From the NCBI GenBank assembly GCA_019649035.1, contig BMAT01002557.1:187029-207928 (forward strand): a stretch of 20,900 nt of DNA. The letters are read 5' to 3'. Made by a program: the position numbers and the translations under genes. This document shows, piece after piece, positions 10,501 to 19,336 of this stretch (position 1 is the first letter of the stretch; every line of letters starts with the position of its first letter). The notes below the pieces were generated by a model that saw only the letters and a list, made by a program, of their open reading frames with translations, searched no databases and was not told the origin of the DNA. This DNA is from Elysia marginata (Eukaryota > Mollusca > Gastropoda > Plakobranchidae).

Positions 10501-11544
10501 ATGCTTTAATAATTTTACTCACAGCATGCTTTCCTTTTTAAAATCACTCCAGGGTGTCTAACCACACACATGATGTAAGAAGTAAATTTGTTTTTTTACA
10601 AATGTTTCGTGTCCCACAGCATGAACTAACAAAATAAGTAACCAAACCGGGTCACATGAAGAATAGAAAGCACAGGGAAAAAAAGACAGCAACATTTATG
10701 GTAGAATTGTTTGATTTCAGCATTCCCCCAGTCAGTACAGGGTTGGCCATCATGGTCTGTTACCTCCGTATTTTTTTAACCAGGGATATATTTGGAAAAC
10801 ATTGCTCATGTCAATGCTAAGTATAATTCCGGGCAGAATATTCCGGACTTGATTATCCTGGAATTATTTCTTTATGTTTGATATTTACATTTAATGTCAT
10901 TTCCCTCTGTATGATAATTATAGAAATCCCCTTTTCTCTTAGAGCTTAATTTATGATGTCAAATTTTCGCCTCATTAGTCTTTAAAGTCACTGTATTTAT
11001 AATACGACAAGGCATTTTAGTTCGTGAAGACATTTAACAAAATATTGCGTTTATACTGTATATAATGACCCAGGAGGCTATAATTTTTTTCTACGATAAT
11101 TTCTTAACCGCAGGCCTTAAAGCTCATTGAAAAGCCTCGACACTACAGACTTGTCGGCGGCACAAATTTTGCTTGCATTATTAAAAAATCATTTTAACAA
11201 TGACCACAGTCATGTGGTGACAGCTTATTATGTTCACCAATAAACCGCAGGGATACACCGCGAAAACTTTCTTATGTCAACATTTGCTATTTCAGTTTAT
11301 GTATATTGAAGTTTGTTACCCCTGTTCGATTTCTACAGTTTTGACTCGGGTTGGCTAGTTTTGTTAATGCTTCTTTAAGACAATAAGGGTATGGTTGATT
11401 TGAATGGACAAATTCGTCAAAGTACATTGATATGAAAATTGGTGAGGGTTTGAGATGAAAGGTTATTAGTAATTGCTACCGACTGATATGCAGAGAAAAT
11501 GTTATGAGAGATGCTTTGGATATGTTAGATTTGCTAGTTATGAC
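10501..11544. other. No gene seen; interior between inverted repeat copies
   Basis: About 1 kb between the two hairpin repeats. There is no transposase or other open frame. It could be the inside of a non-autonomous element or plain flank. Confidence 0.45.
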
Positions 11545-11645
11545 TCCTTCACTCGATTGAGTCGCAAGGGAGGCACATCCCCATTCCCTGTCCATAAGGG
11601 ACAGACCAGGTGTCACCCCGGCGCCGAAAATTTGACTTGGTCAGT
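11545..11645 (+). repeat. Hairpin-bearing dispersed repeat, copy B
   Basis: This has GAGTCGCAAGG, GCACATCCCC, ATTCCC, CTGTCC-ATAAG-GGACAG (stem 11588-11593 with 11599-11604), CCAGGTGTCACC and CCGAAAATTT. It overlaps a short open frame (11473-11664) that I regard as chance. Confidence 0.7.
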
Positions 11646-11769
11646 GTTAAGGCCCTACTTCTAGCTAACTCAGAAAGAAAAAGGTTGGATATAATAATGA
11701 TAAAGTTAATATGACTATGCACAACTTTTCTATAGAAAGAAAGGAGGGAATGACCAAAAGAGTAGACAC

Positions 11770-12120
11770 CAGGTTTGGAATTACCTCCCTTCGCGATACA
11801 CCTCCTACAAGGTTAATCACTGGAGCGGTGTACTATTTTTTTTCATAAGCACTATATTTGAAATTACCTCTCAAAGTGATAAACCTCCTACAAGGTTAAT
11901 TTCTCGAGTGGTGTATCATTTTTTTTTTCAATAAGCACTTGAGATTTGAAAAATGCCTCTCAAACTGATGAACTTCAAGAGTGATCAGTCGAGCAGCACG
12001 AAAAAAAAAAAACAAACAAAAAAAAAACCAACAAACAAACAATAGCTTTTGGTACACACCAAAGTTCAAGTTAACTCTCTTGCTGATGAACCTCCTGCAA
12101 GGTTAATCGCTCGAAAAAAA
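11770..12120. repeat. Degenerate ~83-90 bp tandem array
   Basis: CACCTCCTACAAGGTTAATC recurs: CCTCCTACAAGGTTAAT at 11801 and 11884, a worn copy (GAACTTCAAGAGTGATCAGTCGA) near 11970, and CCTCCTGCAAGGTTAATCGC at 12091. Between them lie (T)n CATAAGCACT blocks and, near 12000, an A-rich AAACAAAC run. The open frame at 12049 begins inside this array and shows no known domain. Confidence 0.75.
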
Positions 12121-12800
12121 ATTTCTATACAAGCTAGAGTATACGGTTTAATCAGAAATATTAGAAATAAGAGACGGGAAACTCAACGGCAAAACGAAGT
12201 CTCGCATTTTTTGTTTAACACAAAAAGTGCCTCATTCTCCTTTAATGATCCAAAATTGAAACCTGTATTTTTTCTTAACTCATTATTGGCTCGCTGAACG
12301 CCTTTAACGAAACACTGAGGTCCTAGCTCCATTAGATTTAACATGACGCGTATCGCGTGCCGCTCCGGACTGAAGACTTTGAAGTTCCTATATCACCTGG
12401 TCCTACCCACCATAAAAACACCACGTGAAAGCAAAAACTGATCACGGCCATGATTTACTGGTCAAAAGGTGGCCGGAATTCTTTCGTATAGTACGGTTAT
12501 ACGTCATGCGGAACGGCTTTAAGACTGAAAAAAATCATGTACGGCAAAATAACTTACAAGGTAGTGGAAACAGTACATAACAAGTTTACTAACATCAAGA
12601 CCAAAGAGGTTGACGGCTTGAGGTCTTAGATTTCTCTGAAACTCAGTAGGACAAAAAGTCGTTTTCAATTTTAGAAAAAAAAATGAAGAGAGTAAAATTT
12701 AGGCTTCAGAATATTGTAACAAATATTTTTAAACCAAAATCCGCATTGTTGACAATAATTATCGCAACCCTTTTTAACTGCATATTTAAGTGCGGTAGGG
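12121..12800. other. Region downstream of the GPCR stop
   Basis: Probably holds the 3' UTR on the minus strand. An ATTAAA hexamer lies at 12246-12241 and no AATAAA is closer. There is no other gene. Confidence 0.4.
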
Positions 12801-13451
12801 CTAATCTGGCAAGAGTGGGGTCTTTGCGCATCCAAAGCAGTACAGAAACTTCTCACGATATTTCGAATTCCGTTTGTAGTAGACAAAAAAGTTAACGGAA
12901 TACGAGACGATCTGGGCAAATAAACCGATCAAAAACAAAATCACGATCACGTTCTGCAAGTACGCGTTGTCGTATTTGAACGGCGGGTACGCGATGGCCA
13001 ATACATACAGCACATAGGTAGGAAGGGAGCTAACTACATATGTGATACACACAACCAGGACAGTAATCACAATATTTGTGTCCTTGTCGGGTGTGCTGCT
13101 CGTCATCTGAACACGAAGTCTGTTTCTCTTGCGGAACTTGACAATCAGGACGCTCGTACCGACCACGACGATGAGAAAGTTGAGACTGGACGGCAGGCTG
13201 TACGTAAGGAAAGACGAGATCATGTTCATCTCCATGTTAGCCGTGTAGAAAAAGTAGACGTGGCGCTCCGTGGTGTTGCTGTTGGTGTTGTCATTGGCGA
13301 AGATTAAGGACTGGAACCTTTCCCGGAAGTCTTTGTAGTTAAATCGCCCTAGTCGCCTGGCCATGATACCTGGCACAGTAGCTACAAGCTGGTACACGGC
13401 CATGCCCACATACAGACACGTGTTGGTCTTACGGGTGAAGAAAAGACGTAC
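12801..13451 (-). CDS. Class A GPCR, coding exon 2 (residues 146-361, TM4-TM7 and tail)
   Basis: Terminal coding exon of the receptor begun at 17503. The acceptor reads as a pyrimidine-rich tract, then CACAAG|GTACG, with the exon starting at 13451 in phase 0 (VRLFFTRKTN follows YPMK). TM4 is about 154-175, followed by a long second extracellular loop (about 176-216) with one sequon at N204 (NTT) and no cysteine. TM5 is about 217-249 with P232, then a basic third loop (KFRKRNRLR). TM6 is about 271-297, with S-S-L-P289 in place of CWxP. TM7 is about 309-337, ending N332-F-F-V-Y336 in place of NPxxY. The short tail has C350 and C353 as possible palmitoylation sites and stops at TAG 12803-12801. 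The frame is open upstream into the intron, but that part is low-complexity and includes the pyrimidine tract, so I do not treat it as coding. No AATAAA is visible within about 500 bases downstream; an ATTAAA lies at 12246-12241. Confidence 0.9.
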   Translation of the reverse strand, partial: VRLFFTRKTNTCLYVGMAVYQLVATVPGIMARRLGRFNYKDFRERFQSLIFANDNTNSNTTERHVYFFYTANMEMNMISSFLTYSLPSSLNFLIVVVGTSVLIVKFRKRNRLRVQMTSSTPDKDTNIVITVLVVCITYVVSSLPTYVLYVLAIAYPPFKYDNAYLQNVIVILFLIGLFAQIVSYSVNFFVYYKRNSKYREKFLYCFGCAKTPLLPD

Positions 13452-13672
13452 CTTGTGGTGAAGGAAACAAAAAATGTGATGATAGTAATAGCAATAAATA
13501 AAACAAACATATAAATAATACTGTTGCTGGTCAAATAATGAACAATATAAAAAGAACCACAACAACAAAGGCCATTGTTAAAAGAAGGACAACAATAAAT
13601 ACAATATTTATATACTACTTAAACAACTACGATAAAAACAATGATTATAATAATAATACCCTCACTGCCACT

Positions 13673-13692
13673 TGGGGTGACCCATCACCCCA
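13673..13692. repeat. Hairpin TGGGGTGA-CCCA-TCACCCCA, copy 1
   Basis: Perfect 8-bp inverted repeat around a 4-base loop, preceded by GCCACT. A second copy lies 168 bp away at 13841. Both sit beyond the stop of the piggyBac remnant (14001), where subterminal repeats of the element would be expected. That link is inference. Confidence 0.7.
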
Positions 13693-13840
13693 GACGTGCA
13701 TATTTGTTCGAATTTCTCGGCAACAAACTGATCAATGCCTCAACGAAGCTAAGAGGATGACAAAGAGGGACTATCGAAACACTTTACCGTAAACATTATC
13801 TTTAGGGGGGTGTCAAAGTTCAGACCTACGTAAAGCCACC

Positions 13841-13860
13841 TGGGGTGACACATCACCCCA
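13841..13860. repeat. Hairpin TGGGGTGA-CACA-TCACCCCA, copy 2
   Basis: Same arms as the copy at 13673, with one base changed in the loop, and preceded by GCCACC. The shared core with flank is 26 bp with two differences. Only the loop and flank differ; all 16 arm positions are identical. Confidence 0.7.
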
Positions 13861-14000
13861 TATGATTTTCCTAACATAAACCATACAAACAATGATTCAA
13901 TGAAATAGAAAATAAAAAGATGACTCTTGCAAACTTTATTGATGAACACAACAAGAGCAGTGGGGGGAAAAACAGTAGACTTAGAGCTAGGCTGACTAAG

Positions 14001-14477
14001 TTAGCAGTCAGGACAAACAAAATCCTTGTGTTCCGCACAGATGAAACGTTCACATTTTTTGCACTCTGTCACGGCCTTTCTGTCTTTGACACGTGGACAA
14101 ATGACACTTTGCATTTGTTTTTTTTTTCTCAGGTTTCTCAGTTTTTCTCAATTTAGGAGTTCGAGTCTCAACCGCAGGAGTTTTTCTCTTTCTTGTGGTT
14201 TTTGGGGCTTTTTTTCTTCAATGTGCTCAAGGATGTTAACGATCACGGCTCTCTGGAGCTGTGACAGAGTGGGCTTCTCCTGGCGTTGGCGGATGAAGTT
14301 GGCAGCCAGATCAAGACCAACTTGCCTGAGGAAGTCCCCTCTGTCATCAGGTCCAGAGAGAATGTGGTCAGGGAACTCTCTCATGAAAACTTCTCGGGCA
14401 GCAATTGTTGAGACTTCCGACATATTGAAAAAATACACGAGTGGCCATCTCTGTGTCTTTCGCTTACAACAAATCAC
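14001..14477 (-). pseudogene. piggyBac-like transposase, C-terminal remnant
   Basis: The minus-strand frame carries the end of the piggyBac transposase catalytic domain: a CKRKTQRWPLVYFFNMSEVS block, the family's R-T-x-R-W-P...F-x-N-M-x-D/E-V-S signature, followed by helical residues. An in-frame TGA at 14150-14148 interrupts it. Reading on in the same frame gives the cysteine-rich C-terminal zinc finger (C-P-R...C-K-K-C-E-R-F-I-C-A-E-H...V-C-P-D-C) and then TAA at 14003-14001. The finger's spacing is intact. The catalytic DDD core is absent: upstream of about 14500 the frame closes (TGA near 14510) and the sequence becomes the opposite-strand gene copy. It is a cut-and-paste transposase fragment, dead by truncation. 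The match is from remembered family motifs. Confidence 0.8.
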
Positions 14478-15395
14478 ACGACCATTGTGGTCAGGAATAG
14501 TGCAAGCTATTCACAATGGCAAACACCCTGGTGTTTCGAGTGTTTCTTTCTGCCAGTGGTGGACATGAATCAAAGTGATATGACCTGCCTATATTCTGCT
14601 ATGTATCTTGTCACCAAATAGGCAATGCAACACGACTCGACAACAGTCCTTATTTTTGACCATCCACTTTGAAGGAAGACCAAGATGATTGTGAAAATCG
14701 AACCTGAAGATAGTCCCATGAGATCGATGGTGCTGCGTCCTGGGCCATTCCACACGGAGATGAGTTTTCCAGGGTGCATGGGACGCCTCATGGAAGGCAG
14801 TGGGTTGTAAGAAATTCTGGAACTTGCGTGTACTCCAAATGCTGTCGTGCGTATGATGCAGGGAAAACCAATGTCTCGAGAGATTAGAGTCTATTTCATG
14901 GTGGACTCTTTCCTAAATGCAACTGTCCCGACCAAAACATTCAGATCGACTTCGCCAACTCCAAATGCAGCTGTCCACAAGGACTTCAATGTCTAGCCAT
15001 CAGACCCAGTGCGGTCCACACAGCCATCGACAGTGCTGGTCCCAACATACCAGGGGGAGATATCAATGAAGATCGTGTTGGAGGCCTTTCTTTGTTTGAC
15101 AAGTTAGTGAATGGAGAACTTGCTGTCCAAGACTGCGTCCTAGTGACCAGTCTAGTTTCAATTTTAAAAACTGGCAAAGAAAACCGAACTGATGAGTCAC
15201 CCCACGGCTACCCTATGGTTACAGTACATGAACATGGTACACCTAGTACGACGTTTCATCAAAGCAGAGAGGTCGGGAAAATGGAATCTGCATCTAGCTA
15301 CTCTGTGTGAAATGCTTCCTTTCTACGCTGTAGCTGATCATAACTTTTACACCAAGTCAGTTTACCTGCCTGTATTGATATCCACTTTTCTATGA
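14467..15395 (+). pseudogene. Decayed copy of an unnamed, multi-copy invertebrate protein family
   Basis: Three plus-strand frames together follow a protein type I recall as uncharacterised proteins in molluscs, cnidarians and other invertebrates. In order: RPLWSGIVQAIHNGKHPGVSS (frame 1), a shift near 14556 to frame 3 with DMTCLYSAM, IFDHPL, PEDSP and GPFHTEMSF, then TPNAVV and VYFMVDSFLNA to about 14930. Frame 2 carries SLFDKLVNGELAVQDC (about 15087-15134), and frame 3 returns at about 15205 with LWLQYMNMVHLVRRFIKAER and LHLATLCEMLP. Stops sit at 14619 (TAG), 14670 (TGA, where the family has W) and 14808 (TAA, where it has Q). At least three frame changes are needed. The function of the family is unknown to me, and the gene is certainly broken. 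It lies antisense inside the GPCR intron. Confidence 0.65.
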
Positions 15396-16245
15396 CTCCC
15401 TTACATTTTTTCTATATTTTTATACATTGCATGATGACCAATTGACCATCCCACCAACACGACAACGGGCAGCTTTTAAGTTCACAGTGCTCTTTACAAT
15501 CTCTCTTTAAAAACCTCTTCACTGCGACCACTCTTGACGGGACAAGAACCAATTCGCCGCCCAGTCTAGAACTCCGCCCCGCCCCTCCTCCCCATCGTCC
15601 ACACCTCATTACTCGACACTTATATTTGTTTACCTGTGGTGTCAACCTACATGGCCTGCTGCGACCAGATGGACAGCCACGGTGAAACCTTGGCTGCTAC
15701 AGCCTCATTCATTTTTTTCTGGACTGCCCACATGCTATGTAAAAGCACCTTCATTTAACATGCGTACAATCTCCGCTGCTGGATGGGTTTATCTCATGGT
15801 TGCAGACAAACAGAGTCACTGTCACATTGTCGACAAAGGAAAACGGAGATCTTTGCAGGGGAAAATTGAAAACGCTATCAAGCAAAGCATCCGATGAAGT
15901 GATCAGAATTGTTTGTGCAACAGCTTGAATGAAAGAAGTCAGTACATAATACTTTTACCTTGGACCATCATTATATGTTAATCCACCAACTACAGGCCGT
16001 GCGTTGGGTTTAAAGGGATTCGGTTTGATAAATATAAACTCTGAAATATAAGTGGTCTTAAAATAAAAAGGCGCAAACTGGCATCTTTGTCTAACAATAA
16101 ACAATAGTTATGACTTTCGGACCGAGCGTGGCTGCTCAGTGGTCGTTCAGTCCTGGAGAAAGGCTCTGTACACACGTCCTTGACTCAGTCAGGTATTGAA
16201 AGATCTTTATATCACTCTGCTGCATTGATGCGATGAAGAACAAGC
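15396..16245. other. No gene supported (inside GPCR intron)
   Basis: Two small frames (15412-15645 minus, 15682-15897 plus) were examined and match nothing I know. The second could conceivably be a scrap of the same decayed gene as 14467-15395, but no motif links them. Confidence 0.45.
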
Positions 16246-16432
16246 GGGCAGGGTGTCTCAGTGGCTTGTGAGTCGGACTAGTGATGCGGCTGTTGCGGGT
16301 TCGATTCCCAACCACGATTTATGTTGTAATTGTCTTAGGAAAGCAATTTATCAACAATTTCCTCAGTCTACACACCTTTAAAACAGGTATCTGGCTAAAG
16401 GCAGTGCTTAAAATTTGAGGAATGATTAATAT
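16246..16432 (+). mobile_element. tRNA-derived SINE of molluscan type
   Basis: The head reads GGGCAGGGTGTCTCAGTGGC, with an A-box-like TGTCTCAGTGGC, and has an exact B box GGTTCGATTCC at 16298-16308: an RNA polymerase III internal promoter derived from a tRNA. The body begins TTTCCTCAG 60 bases after the B box and contains AACAGGTATCTGGCTAAAGGC, aligning with the SINE at 4679. It lies in the GPCR intron on the opposite strand. It is not a functional tRNA: no CCA-compatible acceptor pairing is evident. Confidence 0.7.
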
Positions 16433-17062
16433 TTGAGCGTCTAGCAAGCAGCCGTACTGTAATGCTCTCAAATATGAGAATTTGCTCTGGTGAGTATAAA
16501 CCTCTTCGGCAATGAAAGACTTTAACCATTATGCTTTTTAAACTACTGATTCTCAGGGACTTTAAATGATTGGGCGGTAATTTCAGGTGGGGAAACTAAT
16601 AAAGCACTCAGAGCATTCAGCGGTATAGGCAAAATATTATTACGAATATTTTATCTTTATTTACTTTTTAATTGTCGTTTAAAAATGAGCAGTATCATTC
16701 CCGTGTGCTCTCATCTGATATTGCTATTTTTAAGAACGCGCTCAACCTAAACCTGTGGGAAAGGTCGAAAGCCAGAAGTCCACACATCAAAGAAGAAGAT
16801 AAAATTTAATATGCACTGAACCCAACTAAAATGATTTTTGAACCACAGACAAAAATAAATTAAGAAGAAAAGCAGTTTTCTTTTCAGGTTAAAAAGTTTT
16901 CTCTCAATCATAATCAATCCTTTTGTATAGCTCTTCACTTATACACAGGGTTATAATTTTTCAATTTTTGCTGGTTTCAATAAATTTACGTAGACCTGAA
17001 TCTGGGATAAGTGAAGTGATATTCTTTTTTTGTACCGGTGTCGCCTATCTACGTGACTGCGA
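16433..17062. other. No gene seen (intron near the donor)
   Basis: AT-rich intronic sequence without recognised repeats. Confidence 0.55.
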
Positions 17063-17068
17063 TTTTAC

Positions 17069-17503
17069 CTTCATGGGATAGACAATGCAGCAGAATCTCT
17101 GCACACAGATGACGGCCGTCACCCACGAGCCAAAAGCCGAGGCGCAGAGATAGAGGATATGGACGACCGTCATCATACTGAGCAGGGAAAAGTTCCACAC
17201 CACGTCATCAACAAAAGGGTGTAGCAGCACCAGGCACGATGTGGTGTACGCTGCACAGAACAGGTCGGCGATGCTCAGTGCGAAGAAGTTGATGTTGTTG
17301 GTGGTAGTGAGGCCCATTCTGAAGAAGGTGATGACGTTGGCGATGTTGGTGAGTAATCCCAGGAAGCCGACAAGGACTGCTATGGGCAGGAAGTAGGTAA
17401 TGATTGAGACAAACTGAGCGTTGCCTAAAAGCGGCGCCAAACTCACCGATTCTCCTACAGTGCTAGCAGATATCGGCATCTCCGTTTGATCCTTATCTTT
17501 CAT
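17069..17503 (-). CDS. Class A GPCR, coding exon 1 (residues 1-145, TM1-TM3)
   Basis: First coding exon of a rhodopsin-like receptor of the plasma membrane. The ATG at 17503-17501 has A at -3. A short N-terminus of about 31 residues without a signal peptide leads into TM1 (about 33-60), TM2 (about 70-94, with LSIADL and D80 at position 2.50) and TM3 (about 109-138). The DRY box is replaced by Q135-R136-F137. The exon ends after IVYPMK at a donor read as AAG|GTAAAA (17071-17063), in phase 0. Beyond it the frame runs only seven codons to a stop, which supports splicing. N104 (NFS) is a possible glycosylation site. The family resembles orphan or peptide-receptor-like GPCRs that are numerous in gastropods; the ligand cannot be told from sequence. 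The exon joins one starting at 13451 to give 361 residues, a normal class A length. Confidence 0.9.
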
Positions 17504-17518
17504 GGTTCTATTGATACT
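17504..17518 (-). other. 5' UTR stub and splice acceptor before the GPCR start codon
   Basis: On the minus strand the sequence before the ATG reads as a strong pyrimidine tract (CCCTCTCTCTTTCTTCAG), then 13 bases, then ATG at 17503. An AG at 17518-17517 would start the exon at 17516. This suggests that the first exon of the transcript is noncoding and lies further upstream, beyond 17520. No promoter or donor could be assigned there. Confidence 0.6.
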
Positions 17519-18600
17519 GAAGAAAGAGAGAGGGCACGGTACTAGAAATGGATTTCAAAAATTAAAATCACAAACAAACGAGAGAATAAATGTTATGTTG
17601 GCCTACGTATGTCTTCTGCCCTGCTACTCATTTTCCTTTTTTTTCCTTCTGACTCGATGATAAACTGTATCAAATGTCTATTTATCACACTGTGAGGTTT
17701 AAATCTCTTCGAGAAAGATATCAAAGTATCTGCTAATCAAGCAGCCTTTTTGTGTTCTTATACATAAAATTTCCGATACTATTTTTCAGAGCACTAAAAA
17801 TTTGAAATTTAGTAAATCAACTAAAAAAGACTTCAACAGATTTTAGGAATCTTGTTGGACGATTAGATGCAATGCAAAAATAACTCCCTTTTTTTGCAAA
17901 TCAATATCCAAAACTGCAATATTTTCTTTTCCCTAGGGCACCGGCATAAAGTAAGAATACGATGCTAATTGTCGCCATGACGCTTAAAAAAATTGGTATA
18001 ACTTAAAAATCGCTCCGATCCATCTCTTTTCCAGTAAAAAAAATGTCGATCGGAAAGGGCGATTGCGATTGATTGTAAAAGAATAAAGTTAGAATATTGT
18101 GACCAGATTCTCCGGTACGGACAAAAGAGTGAACGTATTCCAAGAATCGCTCGCTATACAGTTCATTGCTGAGGAGACTACAGCAAACAACATCTCTCTA
18201 ATGGAGTTTATCTTGGTGAAGGTTAAAGAAAAAAATATTTATTGTTTTTCTTTTTTTTTCTTTTTTTTCTTTATTTTTTCGACAGTCGAACTTGAATAGA
18301 ATGCATTTTTAGCTTTAGTGCATTGATATTATACATTTTGCTTTGTTTTTTTTTCCTTTAGGCCATTATACTTCTAGTAAGAAAAAAATATTGCAGTTTT
18401 GAGACAACGAAGTTCATATGGAGTGTCACTTTGTTAACTTACCTGTCTATATTTTGTGAAGGCCTTGCACTTTTTTCTAAAATAATAAAAAGGAACTTTC
18501 TAGGAAAAAAGAAGAAAGATTGCTTTTCACAAAAAAAAAATTCTGACAGAGGCAAGACGCGAATCTCTCCGCAGCTCGGAATGCACCTGAATGGATGGAC
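17519..18600. other. No gene seen; expected site of upstream GPCR leader
   Basis: AT-rich with many homopolymer runs. If the acceptor at 17517 is used, a noncoding leader exon and promoter could lie here or beyond, but none can be assigned. Confidence 0.4.
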
Positions 18601-18730
18601 TGGGAGACCACCCACTTGGAGGCTGTTTATTTGATTGTTTCAATGATGTCCACGATGGTAGCGAAACGAGCGCGAGGAGTTGCAAACTGTGATCAGACTT
18701 AGAGTTCACATCTTTCCCCATACACGGCAA

Positions 18731-18815
18731 ACATCGCTACCAGAGACTATCGACACAGCGTAAGAGAAGAGAGTGTTAAGTAGAGAAGGTAGCATGGACT
18801 GCGGATAGACATAAG
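18731..18815 (+). repeat. 101-bp satellite unit, outlying copy
   Basis: CGCTACCAGAGACTATCGAC through AGTAGAGAAGGTAGCATGGA to GGATAGAC matches the core units at 19337-19639, lacking about 10 bases (AGTTAGTACC). It ends in ATAAG, where the inserted element at 18816 begins. Confidence 0.85.
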
Positions 18816-19335
18816 CCTACCATCCATGCAGGGATGGGGATGTGGGTGGTGCCAGGTATACGAACCCCCATTCAAATTGCGCGGTCACTTGTCACCATCC
18901 ACGCTGAGATTCGGACGCGGGTTGCACCTGGGCAGGGGGAATCCCCTAAGTTTCCAAGGCGCTGAGTGAGGCTATTAATAGGGCTAGGTGCATCTCAATA
19001 AATTGTTTAATTCTTTTTCTGCTGTATATTGGAGTATTTTGTTCGTGTTTGGTATCAAACAACATTAGAATTGCATCAGGATTATGATTTCAGGACAATT
19101 TTTTAGATATATTTGAATTTTTATGTCATAATTTTTTTGCTCCGGCGGGACTCGCCGGCGGACACAGCAAAAATATCTGGCTCTGCTTGATATTTTCATC
19201 GCCTGGCCCAGCCCGCAGCCAGGACGTCGGAACTCCCTTTTTTTCATGAAATTTCCCCATCCACGATGCAGTTTGGATGCGGGTTCGCAAAACCTGGCAC
19301 GGCCCACATCCCCACCCCTGCGTGGATGGTGCACT
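18816..19335. mobile_element. Non-autonomous inverted-repeat (foldback-like MITE) element
   Basis: The left end reads ACCATCCATGCAGGGATGGG, then GATGTGGGTGGTGCCAGG. The reverse complement of the right end reads ACCATCCACGCAGGGGTGGG, then GATGTGGGCCGTGCCAGG. Similarity continues to about 65 bp per arm (18816-18880 and 19268-19334). TAAG lies on both sides (18812-18815 and 19336-19339), and the unbroken array unit reads GATAGACTAAGATTCC at that point. The interior of about 390 bp has no coding sequence. It also has short perfect hairpins at 19142-19158 and 19202-19222. Confidence 0.75.
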
Positions 19336-19336
19336 T

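Larger units (their letters stand above)
13452..17068 (-). other. Intron of the GPCR gene (3617 nt, GT-AG, phase 0)
   Basis: The donor GTAAAA starts at 17068 and the acceptor AG is at 13453-13452. The joined reading frame passes straight from the third-helix QRF region into the second intracellular loop, as expected for the family. The intron is a sink for mobile DNA: a piggyBac transposase remnant on the same strand, a decayed unnamed-family gene on the opposite strand, two 20-bp hairpins and one SINE. All of these would be spliced out and probably have no effect on the receptor. Confidence 0.85.

Noticed and set aside
12049..12297. 82-codon plus-strand open frame
   Set aside because: It begins inside a tandem array and shows no domain.
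13452..13568. Upstream extension of the GPCR exon 2 frame
   Set aside because: It encodes a low-complexity Tyr/His/Phe stretch, covers the pyrimidine tract, and an AG acceptor gives an exact fit to exon 1.
14026..14568. 180-codon plus-strand open frame
   Set aside because: Its first two thirds lie antisense to the piggyBac remnant and read as a shadow; only the last ~30 codons belong to a real (broken) plus-strand gene copy.
15412..15645. 77-codon minus-strand open frame with several cysteines
   Set aside because: No domain was recognised; the Arg/Gly-rich part comes from a C-rich plus-strand stretch.
16110..16190. Second tRNA-like segment (TGGCTGCTCAGTGGTCG)
   Set aside because: No B box and no SINE body; probably chance.
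16298..16308. Possible functional tRNA gene
   Set aside because: The B box is perfect, but a paired acceptor stem is not evident and the sequence continues into a SINE body.
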